Positions 48,895 through 58,522 of a stretch of DNA of 64,000 nucleotides are shown here, in pieces (positions within the stretch are counted from its first letter, which is position 1; every line of letters starts with the position of its first letter). Under the pieces are notes generated by a model, which worked only from the letters and a program-made list of their open reading frames with translations, was not told the DNA's origin and made no database searches. Location: the NCBI RefSeq assembly GCF_000512355.1, contig NZ_CP004006.1, positions 611,001 to 675,000 of the forward strand, written 5' to 3'. Source of the DNA: Legionella oakridgensis ATCC 33761 = DSM 21215 (GTDB taxonomy: Bacteria > Pseudomonadota > Gammaproteobacteria > Legionellales > Legionellaceae). A program made the position numbers and the translations under genes.

Positions 48895-49692
48895 CTAGAA
48901 AAACTTTGAGAGAGTAAAGATAAACAAAAATCCGATGGCCATGGCTAGCGCTGCTGATTGTTGATAATGACGTTCTTCTGCTTCCGGGACTAACTTGGTG
49001 ATTGTCAGATAGAATAATCCTCCTCCGGCTATAGCAATTAAGAATCCGAGGATGGAGGAAGGTAGTCCCCGAAGAAAATACCACCCCAGCAATGAAGACA
49101 CCAGCAAGGCTCCGCCAATTAAGCTTGTCCAGGCAAGAATTCGTTGCTTGTAATTATAGTTTTTAGAATGCTGTTCTGCTCGAATGAGTTCACCTACACT
49201 TAAACCTTCACTCAGATTATCCACGATGATGGCCAAGCCAATTAATAATCCCAACCCTGGTTTGATGGCTGCTCCAACTCCGATGCTGATGCCTTCAATC
49301 AATTCTTCAATACTGGTTCCCCCGGCCAGAACGGTTACTTCACCCTGTTTGATGTGATGCCGTTGATAGAATTGCCGTACTTTAAGATATTGTTCTGACT
49401 CTTCTCCAGCGAGTTTTCCTCGGTGAATAAATAAGTCAAATGCATACACCAGGATAAAACCGACCGCAAACCCAATGACAGTAATGGATAGTGAGCTCAG
49501 TTCTTGTGCTTGCGGGAGCATTTCAAAACTGGCCGTTGCCAGAAGAACCCCGCTGGCAAAGCCGAGCGCCAGTGACATAAAAAAGGTCGTTGGTTTCTTC
49601 CAGATTGCAATTAGACCACCAACAGGAGACGCAATTGCGGCTGCTATAGCAATGGATATAACCAGGATGAAATCTTGCATATTGTCATCCAA
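48895..49692 (-). CDS. ZIP-family divalent metal transporter
   Basis: A 265-aa protein with about eight helices. The ZIP helix IV/V metal motifs appear as SIEELIEGISIGVGAAIKPG and AIIVDNLSEGLSVGELIRAE, with Glu replacing the more usual His. A charged cytoplasmic loop (RGKLAGEESEQYLK) lies between helices III and IV. ZIP proteins import Zn, Fe or Mn. The substitution of metal-site His may change specificity. It stands alone. Confidence 0.87.
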   Translation of the reverse strand: MDDNMQDFILVISIAIAAAIASPVGGLIAIWKKPTTFFMSLALGFASGVLLATASFEMLPQAQELSSLSITVIGFAVGFILVYAFDLFIHRGKLAGEESEQYLKVRQFYQRHHIKQGEVTVLAGGTSIEELIEGISIGVGAAIKPGLGLLIGLAIIVDNLSEGLSVGELIRAEQHSKNYNYKQRILAWTSLIGGALLVSSLLGWYFLRGLPSSILGFLIAIAGGGLFYLTITKLVPEAEERHYQQSAALAMAIGFLFIFTLSKFF

Positions 49693-49829
49693 TTTCAGTT
49701 GAATGATTTAATCATATAGGACTTACGACAAACACCCAATCTTTGTGTTAAAAAGAAGGGAGGCAGGCTTTACTGTTTATTTTTAACATTATAGCAAAGC
49801 CGTGCTTGTAATTGTGAAACAAGAAAAGA

Positions 49830-50669
49830 CTACTTTAACAACAACCAGCATTCGGTTAGTAACTCGGTTTCAGCCACTTCATGATCAAAATTGTAGTAAC
49901 AAAAAATACAAGGCAAATTCCCCAGTTCTTCGTTTGAGCGGGGTAGCCAGTCACGATATAATCCATACACAGTATTACCAATGGTATCACGCGAGCCTTT
50001 GTGTAAGGCGACGGCATAACGTCCCGTAGGCAATCGTTTTTCAACCACTGCGCCCTTAAGTTGCAATTGTTCGGGTACAGTAATGCCGAGATCAAAACGA
50101 AACTCTGCTGCGGGGGTTGTTTTTGGATCATCGTAGGCAAATCCAAACGCTTCTCCTGCTTTGGGTTTCAAGTTTATGGATTGAGATTTTGCCCAATGGA
50201 TTAATTTGTTTACGCTTTCACCCATCGTTTTAGGGTTGCCACGATGCTCTATTATGGCTAAACGCTTTGCTTCTATTGTTCTGATAATGACGTCCATCAT
50301 TTCACCTCGTTTAGGCAAACAATACGGTTCCCATGCTTGCCAGCTTGCTTGCGACCTAAACTCCCTTGGGCTGACGCCGCAAGCTTGTTTAAAAGCCCGT
50401 GTAAATGACTCATGAGATTCAAATCCCGCATCGATTGCGATTTTAAGAATGGATTTATCTTTCTCAACAATCAATTGATGGGCTGCTCTTTTTAGACGCA
50501 GCCAGCGTATATACTGTTGTAAAGACAAACCGGTATAAGCAGTAAATAAGCGATGAAAATGATATTTTGAAAAGCAGGCAATATGACTCAATTGCGTTAA
50601 AGTAAGTTTATCGTCGAGATGTTTGCCGATAAACTCAATTACCTTTTTTAATTGACGCTCGTAATTCAT
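49830..50669 (-). CDS. AraC-family regulator with GyrI-like effector domain
   Basis: A 279-aa protein. The N-terminal AraC DNA-binding domain has two helix-turn-helix units (LTQLSHIACFSKYHFHRLF; ILKIAIDAGFESHESFTRAF, then KQACGVSPREFR). The C-terminal half (VIIRTIEAKRLAIIEHRGNP ... AVALHKGSRDTIGNTVYGLY) is a GyrI/Rob-type ligand-binding domain. This is the Rob/TetD layout, normally responding to small hydrophobic compounds. No obvious adjacent target. Confidence 0.9.
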   Translation of the reverse strand: MNYERQLKKVIEFIGKHLDDKLTLTQLSHIACFSKYHFHRLFTAYTGLSLQQYIRWLRLKRAAHQLIVEKDKSILKIAIDAGFESHESFTRAFKQACGVSPREFRSQASWQAWEPYCLPKRGEMMDVIIRTIEAKRLAIIEHRGNPKTMGESVNKLIHWAKSQSINLKPKAGEAFGFAYDDPKTTPAAEFRFDLGITVPEQLQLKGAVVEKRLPTGRYAVALHKGSRDTIGNTVYGLYRDWLPRSNEELGNLPCIFCYYNFDHEVAETELLTECWLLLK

Positions 50670-50910
50670 GCTTTTCTCAGGTTCAAATGATTGCTGTATT
50701 TACATTTACGAGATTACTCTGATTATAAAAGGGTTATTTGACCATTATTGCTAATAAACAGCAGAGGAATGGTCTTACATGAATGTTGCACCGACAATAC
50801 TCGGAAGCTAAGTTGTTCGCCCTAAGTACATTTTCATCACTCAATACCCCATATCATGCTTTTTGTATGGAGCTAGATGGCAAGAGTCAAATAAATGCGC
50901 TGTGTCGTCT

Positions 50911-51891
50911 TTAGAGCCATTTTTTCTTTTTAAAATACCTATATGGCAGCCACGCGGAAATAAACATCATCAATATTGCAAGAGGATAGCCGATATGCCA
51001 ATGCAGTTCTGGTATATAGTTGAAATTCATTCCATAGATACTGGCAATGAGGGTTGGTGGCAGAAAAATAACGGCGGCAACTGAGAAAATTTTAATGGTA
51101 TTATTTTGCTCTATATTAATCATTCCCAAGGTTGCATCCAGCAAAAAGCTGAATTTAGTAGAAAGAAAGTTTGCATGTTCTCGAAGCGCATCGATGTCTT
51201 TATGGATGATGACAAGATAGGTCATGGCCTCTTTAGGAATATCCGAGCCATGGACTTGTTCTAAGTAAGATATTAAGCGAGTAAATGACACCAAACTTTC
51301 ACTGGCTTTGGTACCCAGATCGCCATTTGCCCCAATGCTTTGTAAGATATGTTTATAGTTGGTTTCCGCGGTTGTGGGATTATTTTCTTTTTGATGAAAA
51401 ATAAGCTGGGAAATTTCATCAAATTTATGGCTTATTTTTTCTAAAATATCGGCGAGTCTATCTACCGCAGCATCTAATAAATCTATTAATAAAGATTTAG
51501 CGTTGTAAATTTTTGTTCGTGAGCGTAATAATTTTGCAATAAACAAGTTAAACGCGTGCAGTTCAATATAGCGTAAGGTAATTAAACTTGTTTCAGTAAG
51601 AATGAATGTAACGACGTCGGTTTTCATTTGGGGTAAATCGGACAGGGCAACCATGGTTGCTGTCATGTATAACGCACTATTTTCAATATATAATCGACTG
51701 GATGGTTCAATTTCTTCAACTTCTTTTTTCGTAGGAATTTCGATATTCAATTGCTCTTCGAGCATTTTTTCTTCTTCTTTTGTCGGGCAGAGCAAATCTA
51801 TCCATACTGCCTTTTGAAGCAGGTGCTTATTAACATCAGTAAGGCTTGTTGATTGCATCCCTGAATCGGTTTGGTAATAAATAATTACCAT
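50911..51891 (-). CDS. corA: CorA-family magnesium/cobalt channel
   Basis: A 326-aa protein. A cytosolic funnel domain (residues 1-260) is followed by two C-terminal helices with the selectivity motif YGMNF between them (IASIYGMNFNYIPELHWHIG). The end is basic (YRYFKKKKWL), as in CorA. Forms a pentameric Mg channel in the inner membrane. Length is typical. Confidence 0.92.
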   Translation of the reverse strand: MVIIYYQTDSGMQSTSLTDVNKHLLQKAVWIDLLCPTKEEEKMLEEQLNIEIPTKKEVEEIEPSSRLYIENSALYMTATMVALSDLPQMKTDVVTFILTETSLITLRYIELHAFNLFIAKLLRSRTKIYNAKSLLIDLLDAAVDRLADILEKISHKFDEISQLIFHQKENNPTTAETNYKHILQSIGANGDLGTKASESLVSFTRLISYLEQVHGSDIPKEAMTYLVIIHKDIDALREHANFLSTKFSFLLDATLGMINIEQNNTIKIFSVAAVIFLPPTLIASIYGMNFNYIPELHWHIGYPLAILMMFISAWLPYRYFKKKKWL

Positions 51892-52106
51892 ATTACTTGT
51901 CCTTATTTGATTATATGATGGGTGAAAGTCTGAAATTTTAGAGCTTTTGCTCTAAGGCAAAAATTCATTATACCGGAAAATCACCAATCACCTAGTAGGG
52001 AAGGGGAGCCTGGTTGCGGTTAACCAAAGTGATGAGACTAAATGAGTAGCCTGATGTAATCATAAAACGTATAGTAGAATCTATTATTCATTAAATTAAG
52101 GAGATA

Positions 52107-52526
52107 ATGATGAAAAGGTATCCAATAGTGTTGGGTTTTTCTGGGCTTATCTTAGCGAGTGGAGTGTTTGCCGATACCCAAGAGTTTGTCGCCAAAAGTA
52201 CTAAAGCCGGTGATAATTGCTACATCTCAGGGAGTGTCACAACGTTTACAGATGCAGAAGGGAAATCCTTGTCTGGGGTTTTATTTAAAGCAGTGGCAAC
52301 AGATGATGATCGATTGGATGTTCATTGTCCAAAAATTGTTCTTAAATTAACTCATAATGCAAGCGCTTTTGTACCCAATATGACGGCAGAAGATCTCCAA
52401 CAATGTCAGTTCCATGAGCATGCTTCAATATCAGGTGCAGATGGTGAAGAAAACATCATTACTTCTGGAAAATTCGTGCCAGTAGAGGTAAAAGCAAACG
52501 TCAGTAGTGAAAGTTCTGGTAGTTAA
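52107..52526 (+). CDS. exported protein of unknown function
   Basis: A 139-aa protein with a signal peptide (MKRYPIVLGFSGLILASGVFA). A strong AAGGAGATA ribosome site serves ATG 52107 or the next codon. The mature protein has three or four cysteines (DNCYISG, VHCPKIV, QQCQFHEH) likely in disulfides. No family was recognised. It is followed by a good terminator and appears monocistronic. Confidence 0.7.
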   Translation: MMKRYPIVLGFSGLILASGVFADTQEFVAKSTKAGDNCYISGSVTTFTDAEGKSLSGVLFKAVATDDDRLDVHCPKIVLKLTHNASAFVPNMTAEDLQQCQFHEHASISGADGEENIITSGKFVPVEVKANVSSESSGS

Positions 52527-52542
52527 TGCTTCAGTGAATTGC

Positions 52543-52582
52543 TGCCATAACCATGAAACTTAAAGCGTGGTTATGGCTTTGC
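52543..52582 (+). terminator. rho-independent terminator
   Basis: The stem GCCATAACCA / TGGTTATGGC followed by TTTGCTT lies 20 bases after the 52107 gene's stop. Confidence 0.75.
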
Positions 52583-52640
52583 TTGATAAAATTTGGCAAG
52601 CATTATATCAGTACAAACTTTAAAAAAGCGGTGAGTTTGG

Positions 52641-53179
52641 ATGCGTCAACTTTTGTTGTTTAATAAACCCTATGGCGTAGTTTGCCAATTTACGGGTAGT
52701 CCGGGAGAAAAAACGCTTGCCGATTTTATTCAGTTACCAGGTTTTTATGCCGCTGGACGATTAGATAAAAACAGCGAAGGATTACTCCTCTTAACGAATG
52801 ATGGTGCTTTACAGCATCGTTTAAGTCATCCCCGTCACAATAAAAAGAAATACTATTGGGTTCAAGTGGAAGGCATTCCTGATGAAAGTCAATTGACCCC
52901 ATTACGTCAGGGGCTGAAGATTAAGGATCAGCAATTTTTACCTGCTAAAGTAACATTGATTGACGAACCTAAGATTTGGTCACGAGATCCGCCAATTCGG
53001 TTTCGTCAGTCTATTCCTACGAGCTGGTTAGAGATTATTTTGGAAGAGGTAAAAATCATCAAATTCGCAAAATGACAGCGGCCATTGGTTTTCCAACTCT
53101 TCGCCTGATTCGATATCGTATTGATCGCTGGACTTTAGAGGATTTGGCGCCGGGAAAGCAACGTTTAATATCAATATAA
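52641..53179 (+). CDS. rluE: RsuA/RluE-type rRNA pseudouridine synthase, one frameshift
   Basis: About 179 aa, the short RluE type without S4 domain. FNKPYGVVCQF and AAGRLDKNSEGLLLLTNDG give the catalytic Asp in GRLDxxSEGL. After 53047 the frame changes; one extra G at 53048-53049 gives LEEGKNHQIRKMTAAIGFPT, the conserved second motif. RluE modifies 23S rRNA U2457. Start ATG 52641 follows GTGAGTTTGG. The assignment to RluE rather than RsuA or RluF rests on length. Confidence 0.87.
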
Positions 53180-53190
53180 AGAATTTTTAG

Positions 53191-53227
53191 GACGGAACTA
53201 AACAAGTCATTAGTTCCGTCAATTTTT
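53191..53227. terminator. bidirectional terminator
   Basis: Perfect stem GACGGAACTAA / TTAGTTCCGTC with an eight-base loop followed by AATTTTTT, between the convergent rRNA synthase gene and the 53227 gene. Confidence 0.85.
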
Positions 53228-53700
53228 TATAATGATGATGTTAATTTGGCTACATCCTCATGACGATATTTCGGTCCCGGTTGGGTATTTGGTAAAGCAA
53301 TTGCGCTTCCAGCAGTGAAACTGTGTCTAAAGAGTTCCATCACTTCTCTATGTTCTTGCCAAATGGCTTGCTTGCATTTTTCTGTCAAAGCATACCAATA
53401 TTCGCTTTCTTCAGTATGTAATTCAAACTCTTTCGGGCGCTCTGCGAAATACCCGTCTTGATTTGCTGCTTGTAATAATGCATTGACCCATGAATGCTCA
53501 TCACAGATTACATCAGGATTCCCATCAATGGAGTAGCTCAGGGCTGACGAATAGTGAGCGGTTGTTTTAATGGTTAAAGTTTGTAATTCTTCTGATTCAG
53601 CAAACTTTACTTTAAAGCCTACGTAATGTACGTCCTGATATTTTTCACTATGGTATACCGTGCTCCAGCGGCCATTTTCTTTAGCAAAGATTGGTTTCAT
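53227..53700 (-). CDS. hypothetical protein
   Basis: A 157-aa soluble protein with no signal peptide or membrane segment. It is acidic and Trp/Tyr-rich (ENGRWSTVYHSEKYQDVHYV, EESEYWYALTEKCKQAIWQE). No domain was recognised. Start ATG 53700. It ends at a strong shared terminator. Codon use and the downstream terminator support a real gene. Confidence 0.6.
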   Translation of the reverse strand: MKPIFAKENGRWSTVYHSEKYQDVHYVGFKVKFAESEELQTLTIKTTAHYSSALSYSIDGNPDVICDEHSWVNALLQAANQDGYFAERPKEFELHTEESEYWYALTEKCKQAIWQEHREVMELFRHSFTAGSAIALPNTQPGPKYRHEDVAKLTSSL

Positions 53701-53892
53701 TCTTTCATGCGCTCCATGTTGAGATAAATGGCATTATTATGCCTTATATTGAGCATGTTGCAAGTTATTTGATCAATTAAATAATCAATAGAATGCTTAT
53801 ATGACTTACTTCATCAAGGCTACGCTTGCTGTTATTATAGAGCCTTAAATAGGCAGTTGGTAACTTATTCTATTTGGCTGTAACCATTATTT

Positions 53893-54254
53893 ATGAGTTT
53901 TATGATGATAAAAAAAATCTTAATGACAGCGATGTGCTTTTTTATTTTTCTTCCTGTGACTTCATTTGCGAAGGATATTGATTTTTTTAAAATTAATTTT
54001 AAAAAACCTTTTGTAATAACCAGGAGTTTTTAGGAAATTCTGGAGCAAAGAGACCGCATCTGCATTGCGGTGTGGATTTTATGTCCTACAAAAAAGCAAA
54101 TGGGGATCATTTGAATCTTACGCAAGTAGGAAGTTGTAATCGAACAAATGCAGTATTTGATGATGTAAAATCCAATAAGGAGGCGTTTGCAGATTATGCG
54201 GCTATCTATCATGCTCTCGTCTTATATCATCAGGCCGACTGTCCAAATTTATAA
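53893..54254 (+). CDS. small exported protein, one frameshift
   Basis: A signal peptide (MIKKILMTAMCFFIFLPVTS then FA) begins at ATG 53905 or ATG 53893. The frame stops at 54033, but one extra T at 54009-54012 gives KKPFCNNQEFLGNSGAKRPH and joins to 54254. The restored protein is about 120 aa with several cysteines (PFCNNQ, HLHCGVDF, VGSCNR, ADCPNL) and HLHCGVDF, which might be metal-binding and resembles M23-peptidase HxHxGxD (here HLHCGVD). Function is unknown. Confidence 0.5.
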
Positions 54255-54285
54255 TCCTCAAATTTCATCATTTTATCGGTAAGGT

Positions 54286-54309
54286 AGCCTGGTTGCTTGT
54301 AACCAGGAT
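54286..54309. repeat. short palindromic repeat, copy 1
   Basis: TAGCCTGGTTGC, a short loop, then GTAACCAGG. The same pattern occurs at 61379-61404 and partly at 52008-52030. All three are intergenic. Confidence 0.45.
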
Positions 54310-54494
54310 TAACCAATAGATAGAGATTATGTTCAAGAACACCCCTGTACTTATCAGCAGCATCCCGGCGGGGGATATATATTTCATGCCTGAGATACGT
54401 TGTAATTTTGGAGATGTTCAACCGGTTAATATTGTATTAATTTTTTACAAATATAATAATATGTTGGAAAAATAGTTGCCCAGTGGGTGTAAGT

Positions 54495-55433
54495 ATGAGT
54501 AATGAACATGATGAGAAGGAAAGCTTAGGTGAACGGGACTCGAAGTTAACCTATAAACAAACGTTTAATATAGATGTTGTCAGCGGATTGATTGCAGGAG
54601 CGTCAAATTCAGGGTTATTTAATCCATGGGATCGTGCTTTATATTTATCCGTGAAACATAATCGTCCTTTCCTTTCAATTCAAAACTTCAAATCGCCTTA
54701 TCAGGGGTTTTCTCAAGCAGTCGTGCAACGCGCATTTCTTGGGGGTATTTATTACATAGCTCAAGGGGAGTTAAACACTTACCTGTTTCCTTATTTACGC
54801 CATAACTTAGGAGTTAGTCAAACAGTTTCTCAATTATACGTAGGTATGATCGCAGGAAGCATCGGAGGTGCGTTGACCAATGGTATTTCTGCCGTCAAAT
54901 ATCATACGTGGGGGCAAGAAAATGCGTCGTTTCGCTCAAGTATTCGTGAAATGTGGGCGCTTGGAGGTTTTAAACCTTTTCTAAAAGGAACGACTGCTAC
55001 GATGACACGTGATATGGTCTTTGGAAGTACTTATGAAATGTTGCGTAGTTTTATGAACACGACGGACAAAGAAGATAAAACAACTGGCTCGACGCCGTCT
55101 TATCTTGAATTTATCCATAATGCAAGTGCAGCCGGAGTAGCTACTGTTGCATCAAGTCCGTTTAATTACGTTCGTAATATGCAATACGCAATGCCCCCAA
55201 ACCTAAAACCCCCATCTATGTATGAGGCATTAACCCATGTGTGGAATGAGTCAAAGAATCACCAACCCTCTCTTTTGAGTCGATTGAGTTTTTTTCAACG
55301 ACAATTCAGAATTGGATGGGGCACTGCAAGGGTTGCCGTTGGAATGGCGGTTGGTCAAAATTTATTTGATTGGACTCGAGAACATCTTCGAGAGGCATCA
55401 TCAAATTCTCCTGAAACTGGCTTGAAAAAATAA
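54495..55433 (+). CDS. mitochondrial-carrier-like protein (LncP-like effector candidate)
   Basis: A 312-aa protein with three repeats of about 90-100 residues, as in eukaryotic SLC25 carriers. The signature P-x-D/E-x-x-K/R is partly kept: FNPWDRALYLSVKH in repeat one and SSPFNYVRNMQYAMPP in repeat three. Gly-rich helices (VSGLIAGASNSGLF, VGMIAGSIGGALTNGISAVK) follow the carrier pattern. Bacteria normally lack this family; Legionella LncP is a Dot/Icm effector that enters host mitochondria and carries nucleotides. I prefer ATG 54495 over GTG 54483. Relation to LncP is by pattern, not alignment. Confidence 0.72.
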   Translation: MSNEHDEKESLGERDSKLTYKQTFNIDVVSGLIAGASNSGLFNPWDRALYLSVKHNRPFLSIQNFKSPYQGFSQAVVQRAFLGGIYYIAQGELNTYLFPYLRHNLGVSQTVSQLYVGMIAGSIGGALTNGISAVKYHTWGQENASFRSSIREMWALGGFKPFLKGTTATMTRDMVFGSTYEMLRSFMNTTDKEDKTTGSTPSYLEFIHNASAAGVATVASSPFNYVRNMQYAMPPNLKPPSMYEALTHVWNESKNHQPSLLSRLSFFQRQFRIGWGTARVAVGMAVGQNLFDWTREHLREASSNSPETGLKK

Positions 55434-55779
55434 TCAGGCAAGAGCGTGGCCAGATTAAAAGTCAGAGGGGCCCAAAAAACTAATAGCCTGGTGAATGGCC
55501 GGCCGGGGTTATTTAGCCTATGTGATACAGGGCAAACGCATCTTATGACTAAAAATAATTCAGCAATCTAGACCCAATTTTCAATAGGGTGTCGATCTGG
55601 GTTGCTTCGCTATCGCTCGCAAAGACAAATTTTTAAACAAATACATGTTCAAAATATAGATGCGTTTGCTCTGCTATGTAATAAGCCTTTCTTGCATATC
55701 GTTCAAATCATCTCTCAGAGATTATAAGTTTGTTTTCAAATTGATCATAAAGGTGTATGATCGCGCAAATTGATTTTAT
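55434..55779. other. intergenic region
   Basis: No gene was recognised. There is a GC-rich palindromic stretch near 55495-55510 (GGCCGGCCGGGG). Confidence 0.35.
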
Positions 55780-55797
55780 ATGTGCTTGGAGTTGTGT

Positions 55798-57275
55798 ATG
55801 TTTGGTGGGCTATTTGAAAGTTCAGTTGCGTTAAATATTCGGTATTATTCTAATCAAGCTTATGAATCTGTGGTAGGTCTTCTTAGCCGAATAGAAAGAC
55901 TTAGCATAGGTTATACCAGAGAATTTATGCATGATCCTAAATTGATGATCCAAACATTAACCGCTGAAGCACGACGTAGTGAATTTGGTTATAGCGTTGT
56001 CAGTTTGGGATATTTGGGTGGAAATTATGCGGTGGTTACACCAAAGTCGCAATCGCAATTTGTTGAATTACTAAATCGATTTGACACAGAGAAATCTGGG
56101 CGCAAAGGGCATGCCTCTTTTAAATTTTTTCTGGCAATGATTTTTTTATTATTTCAGACACGGGACATGATGCCATAACATTGCGAAAAAATTTATCCCG
56201 TTTTCTCGTTCCGTCTAGATTGGTTAATCCTATCATCACAGAAATCGAAAGTAATATGGATGCTGCTACAGACATCCAAATCAGACATGCAGTCTGTGGC
56301 ATCGTTCGAGCGGTTATGGTAGGAAACATATTAGGTGTTAAGCAATTACCAACCAATACTTACGACTTGATGGAGGCTTATCGAAATGATGTGAAGCGTT
56401 GGGGTGCATTTCCTTTTCCTGAATTGCTGAATTTGATGCCGAGCTTAAGAAAGAAACGAGATGTTTACAGAGCGTTTTCACGGGGTATTTTAGAGCAAGA
56501 ATTTGAAAAACTGGTCGAAGTCCTGCATACGGATGACCATCCGGAAAATGCTAATTTAATTGCTGCTGCTGTGGTCAGTTTATTTAGAGATGAACATCCA
56601 AGCCTTTCAGTAGAAGAACTGTCATCCGCAATAAAATCATTATCTGTTGATGAGATTAGAAGATATTTTGAAAATCCTGTGGTTCAATCTCTTCCGATGA
56701 TATTAAAAGCTGCAGACAATCTAACGGATGCAATTGTATTATGTCTGGAACAAATTGTCCTAGACCCCAGCAAGTTTCAGATGCTCCGAGATGAGATTGA
56801 TGGCTCTGGCTTGGTGATTGGAGATGGGATGGATATTGGACTTCTTAAATCGTTACCCATATTGAATGCATTTTACAAGGAAGCCGTGCGGTTTGATGCG
56901 CCTGTTGCGGTACCCAGATATGCTCAAAGTGGATATTCATCTGATGCAATGACCATTCCGCCCAACACCATGATTATATTTGATTTGCATGCTTTAGCTA
57001 AAGGTGAACAATACTGGACTAATCCTGAGGAGTTTGACCCTAAACGCTTTTTGCCTTCAGGGTCAGAAGCTAGCCGCACCACGGGTCAATTTCCATTTGT
57101 TCCTTTTTCAGTAGGTTTACGCAATTGCCCGGCATTTGCAGTGACGGAAGTTTTATTTAAAGCGGCCATTGCTAAATTTGTTTCAGGGTATGAACTTCGA
57201 TTCGTTGAAAAAAGAGACAATGATTCAATAGTGCATGTTACGCCCAGAGAGGAGTCTCTTACATTAGCAGTATAG
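55798..57275 (+). CDS. cytochrome P450, one frameshift
   Basis: About 490 aa. The heme loop is FVPFSVGLRNCPAF (FxxGxRxC with Cys ligand), the ExxR is NAFYKEAVRFDAP, and FDPKRFLP is the PERF-type element. A C-helix-like DTGHDAITLRKNLSRFL is present. The frame breaks at T7 (56141-56147); one more T gives MIFFIISDTGHDAIT. The usual I-helix AGxDT is not clear (KAADNLTDAIVL), which may affect oxygen activation. No ferredoxin or reductase is adjacent. ATG 55798 follows TTGGAG; ATG 55780 is also in frame. Substrate unknown. Confidence 0.82.
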
Positions 57276-57628
57276 TCAATAGAGCTTTGTGTATAGATTG
57301 ATTTCTCGGCAGCAAGCTCTAAGTCAATATTGGGAAATGCGTTAATCCCCCACAACATTTTCTGGGGGATTAGCCAAAATATTCGAGTAAAAAGGGAAAA
57401 AATGAAAAAAAGTCCCAGAATTAAATAAAATAAAAATTGATCTTGAATACGTCTTTGCTCTTTTTTCCTTGAACGAAGTATATAAAATGCAATAAAAAGA
57501 AAAACAATGCCAATCATTAGGCATAGAATTTGGACGGCTAAAAATACGGACATAAAATAGGGAGAAGTTGTCTGGGCAACCTGTTCTTTGACTGAAATGA
57601 CCTCAATCGCAGCAGCGTATAAATTCAT
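57086..57628 (-). CDS. possible small membrane protein
   Basis: The first 110 residues contain two hydrophobic segments (SPYFMSVFLAVQILCLMIGI; FLFYLILGLFFIFSLFTRIF) around a basic loop RSRKKEQRRIQ. The C-terminal 60 residues run antisense to the P450 gene and lack coding character, so the true end may be nearer 57290 if another frame break exists. ATG 57628 has no strong ribosome site. Family unknown. Confidence 0.45.
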   Translation of the reverse strand: MNLYAAAIEVISVKEQVAQTTSPYFMSVFLAVQILCLMIGIVFLFIAFYILRSRKKEQRRIQDQFLFYLILGLFFIFSLFTRIFWLIPQKMLWGINAFPNIDLELAAEKSIYTQSSIDYTANVRDSSLGVTCTIESLSLFSTNRSSYPETNLAMAALNKTSVTANAGQLRKPTEKGTNGN

Positions 57629-57761
57629 ATGGTTCGCGTAAGAATATTTTTTAAATCTTCGCCCTATTTAACCAAGATTTCAAGTAGAAAATCTGATCAT
57701 TAGAAGGCAACAAGCCGCTCGGCTGCTTGCCCACCAAGATCTATAGCATACATATTGAGCA

Positions 57762-58328
57762 TTATTCTTGAATAGTAATACTTTCAATAACCACGGGTGT
57801 AATTGGTTTATCTTGCGGATCTGTAGGTACATTACTAATTTTATCCGCAACATCTTGGCCGGAAATGACTTGGCCAAAAACATTGTAGCTGCCTTTTAAG
57901 CTAGGGGTTGGCGCCACGGTAATAAAAAATTGACTGCCATTTGTGTTTGGCCCAGCATTGGCCATTGCAAGCACACCGGGTTTGCTAAAACTTGCATTTG
58001 TATTTTCATTATCGAATGTGTATCCTGGTCCGCCGGTTCCGTTTCCAAGTGGGTCGCCACCTTGAATCATAAACCCGGGAATCACACGATGAAATGTCAA
58101 TCCGTTATAAAAAGGGCGTTTAACCAAGTCACCTGTCTTTGGATCTTTAAATTCTTTTGTTCCAGTTGCCAAGCCCACGAAATTTGCAACGGTATTGGGG
58201 GCTTCTTTCGTAAATAATTCACAGGTAATGCTGCCTTCGGAGGTTTTAATAATCGCAGTTTCTGCATGTGCTGGCATTATAATAGCTGCTGATAATAAGC
58301 CAGCGAGCAAAGAAGCTGTTTTTTTCAT
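57762..58328 (-). CDS. periplasmic cyclophilin peptidyl-prolyl isomerase
   Basis: A 188-aa PpiA-like foldase with signal peptide (TASLLAGLLSAAIIMPAHA). The cyclophilin core has FHRVIPGFMIQGGDPLGNGT, GVLAMANAGPNTNGSQFFIT, and VFGQVISGQDVADKI. All key active-site residues (Arg in FHRV, Phe, Gln in MIQGGD) are present. It is one of the typical periplasmic isomerases of gammaproteobacteria. Confidence 0.93.
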   Translation of the reverse strand: MKKTASLLAGLLSAAIIMPAHAETAIIKTSEGSITCELFTKEAPNTVANFVGLATGTKEFKDPKTGDLVKRPFYNGLTFHRVIPGFMIQGGDPLGNGTGGPGYTFDNENTNASFSKPGVLAMANAGPNTNGSQFFITVAPTPSLKGSYNVFGQVISGQDVADKISNVPTDPQDKPITPVVIESITIQE

Positions 58329-58522
58329 GTGAAAATCTCCACGGATTGTCGTAATGAGCGTGATGGCTCGAACAAAAAGTGAAACTTAGGCTATGGCTAG
58401 ATAACATTAGCACATGCTATTTATCTATACCAGAAGTCGAGAGAAAAAAAAATTTATTGACGAAATATAAGATTTTGTTTTATACCATTTAGTTACATGG
58501 AAAGAATAAAGCGAGGTGTGCA

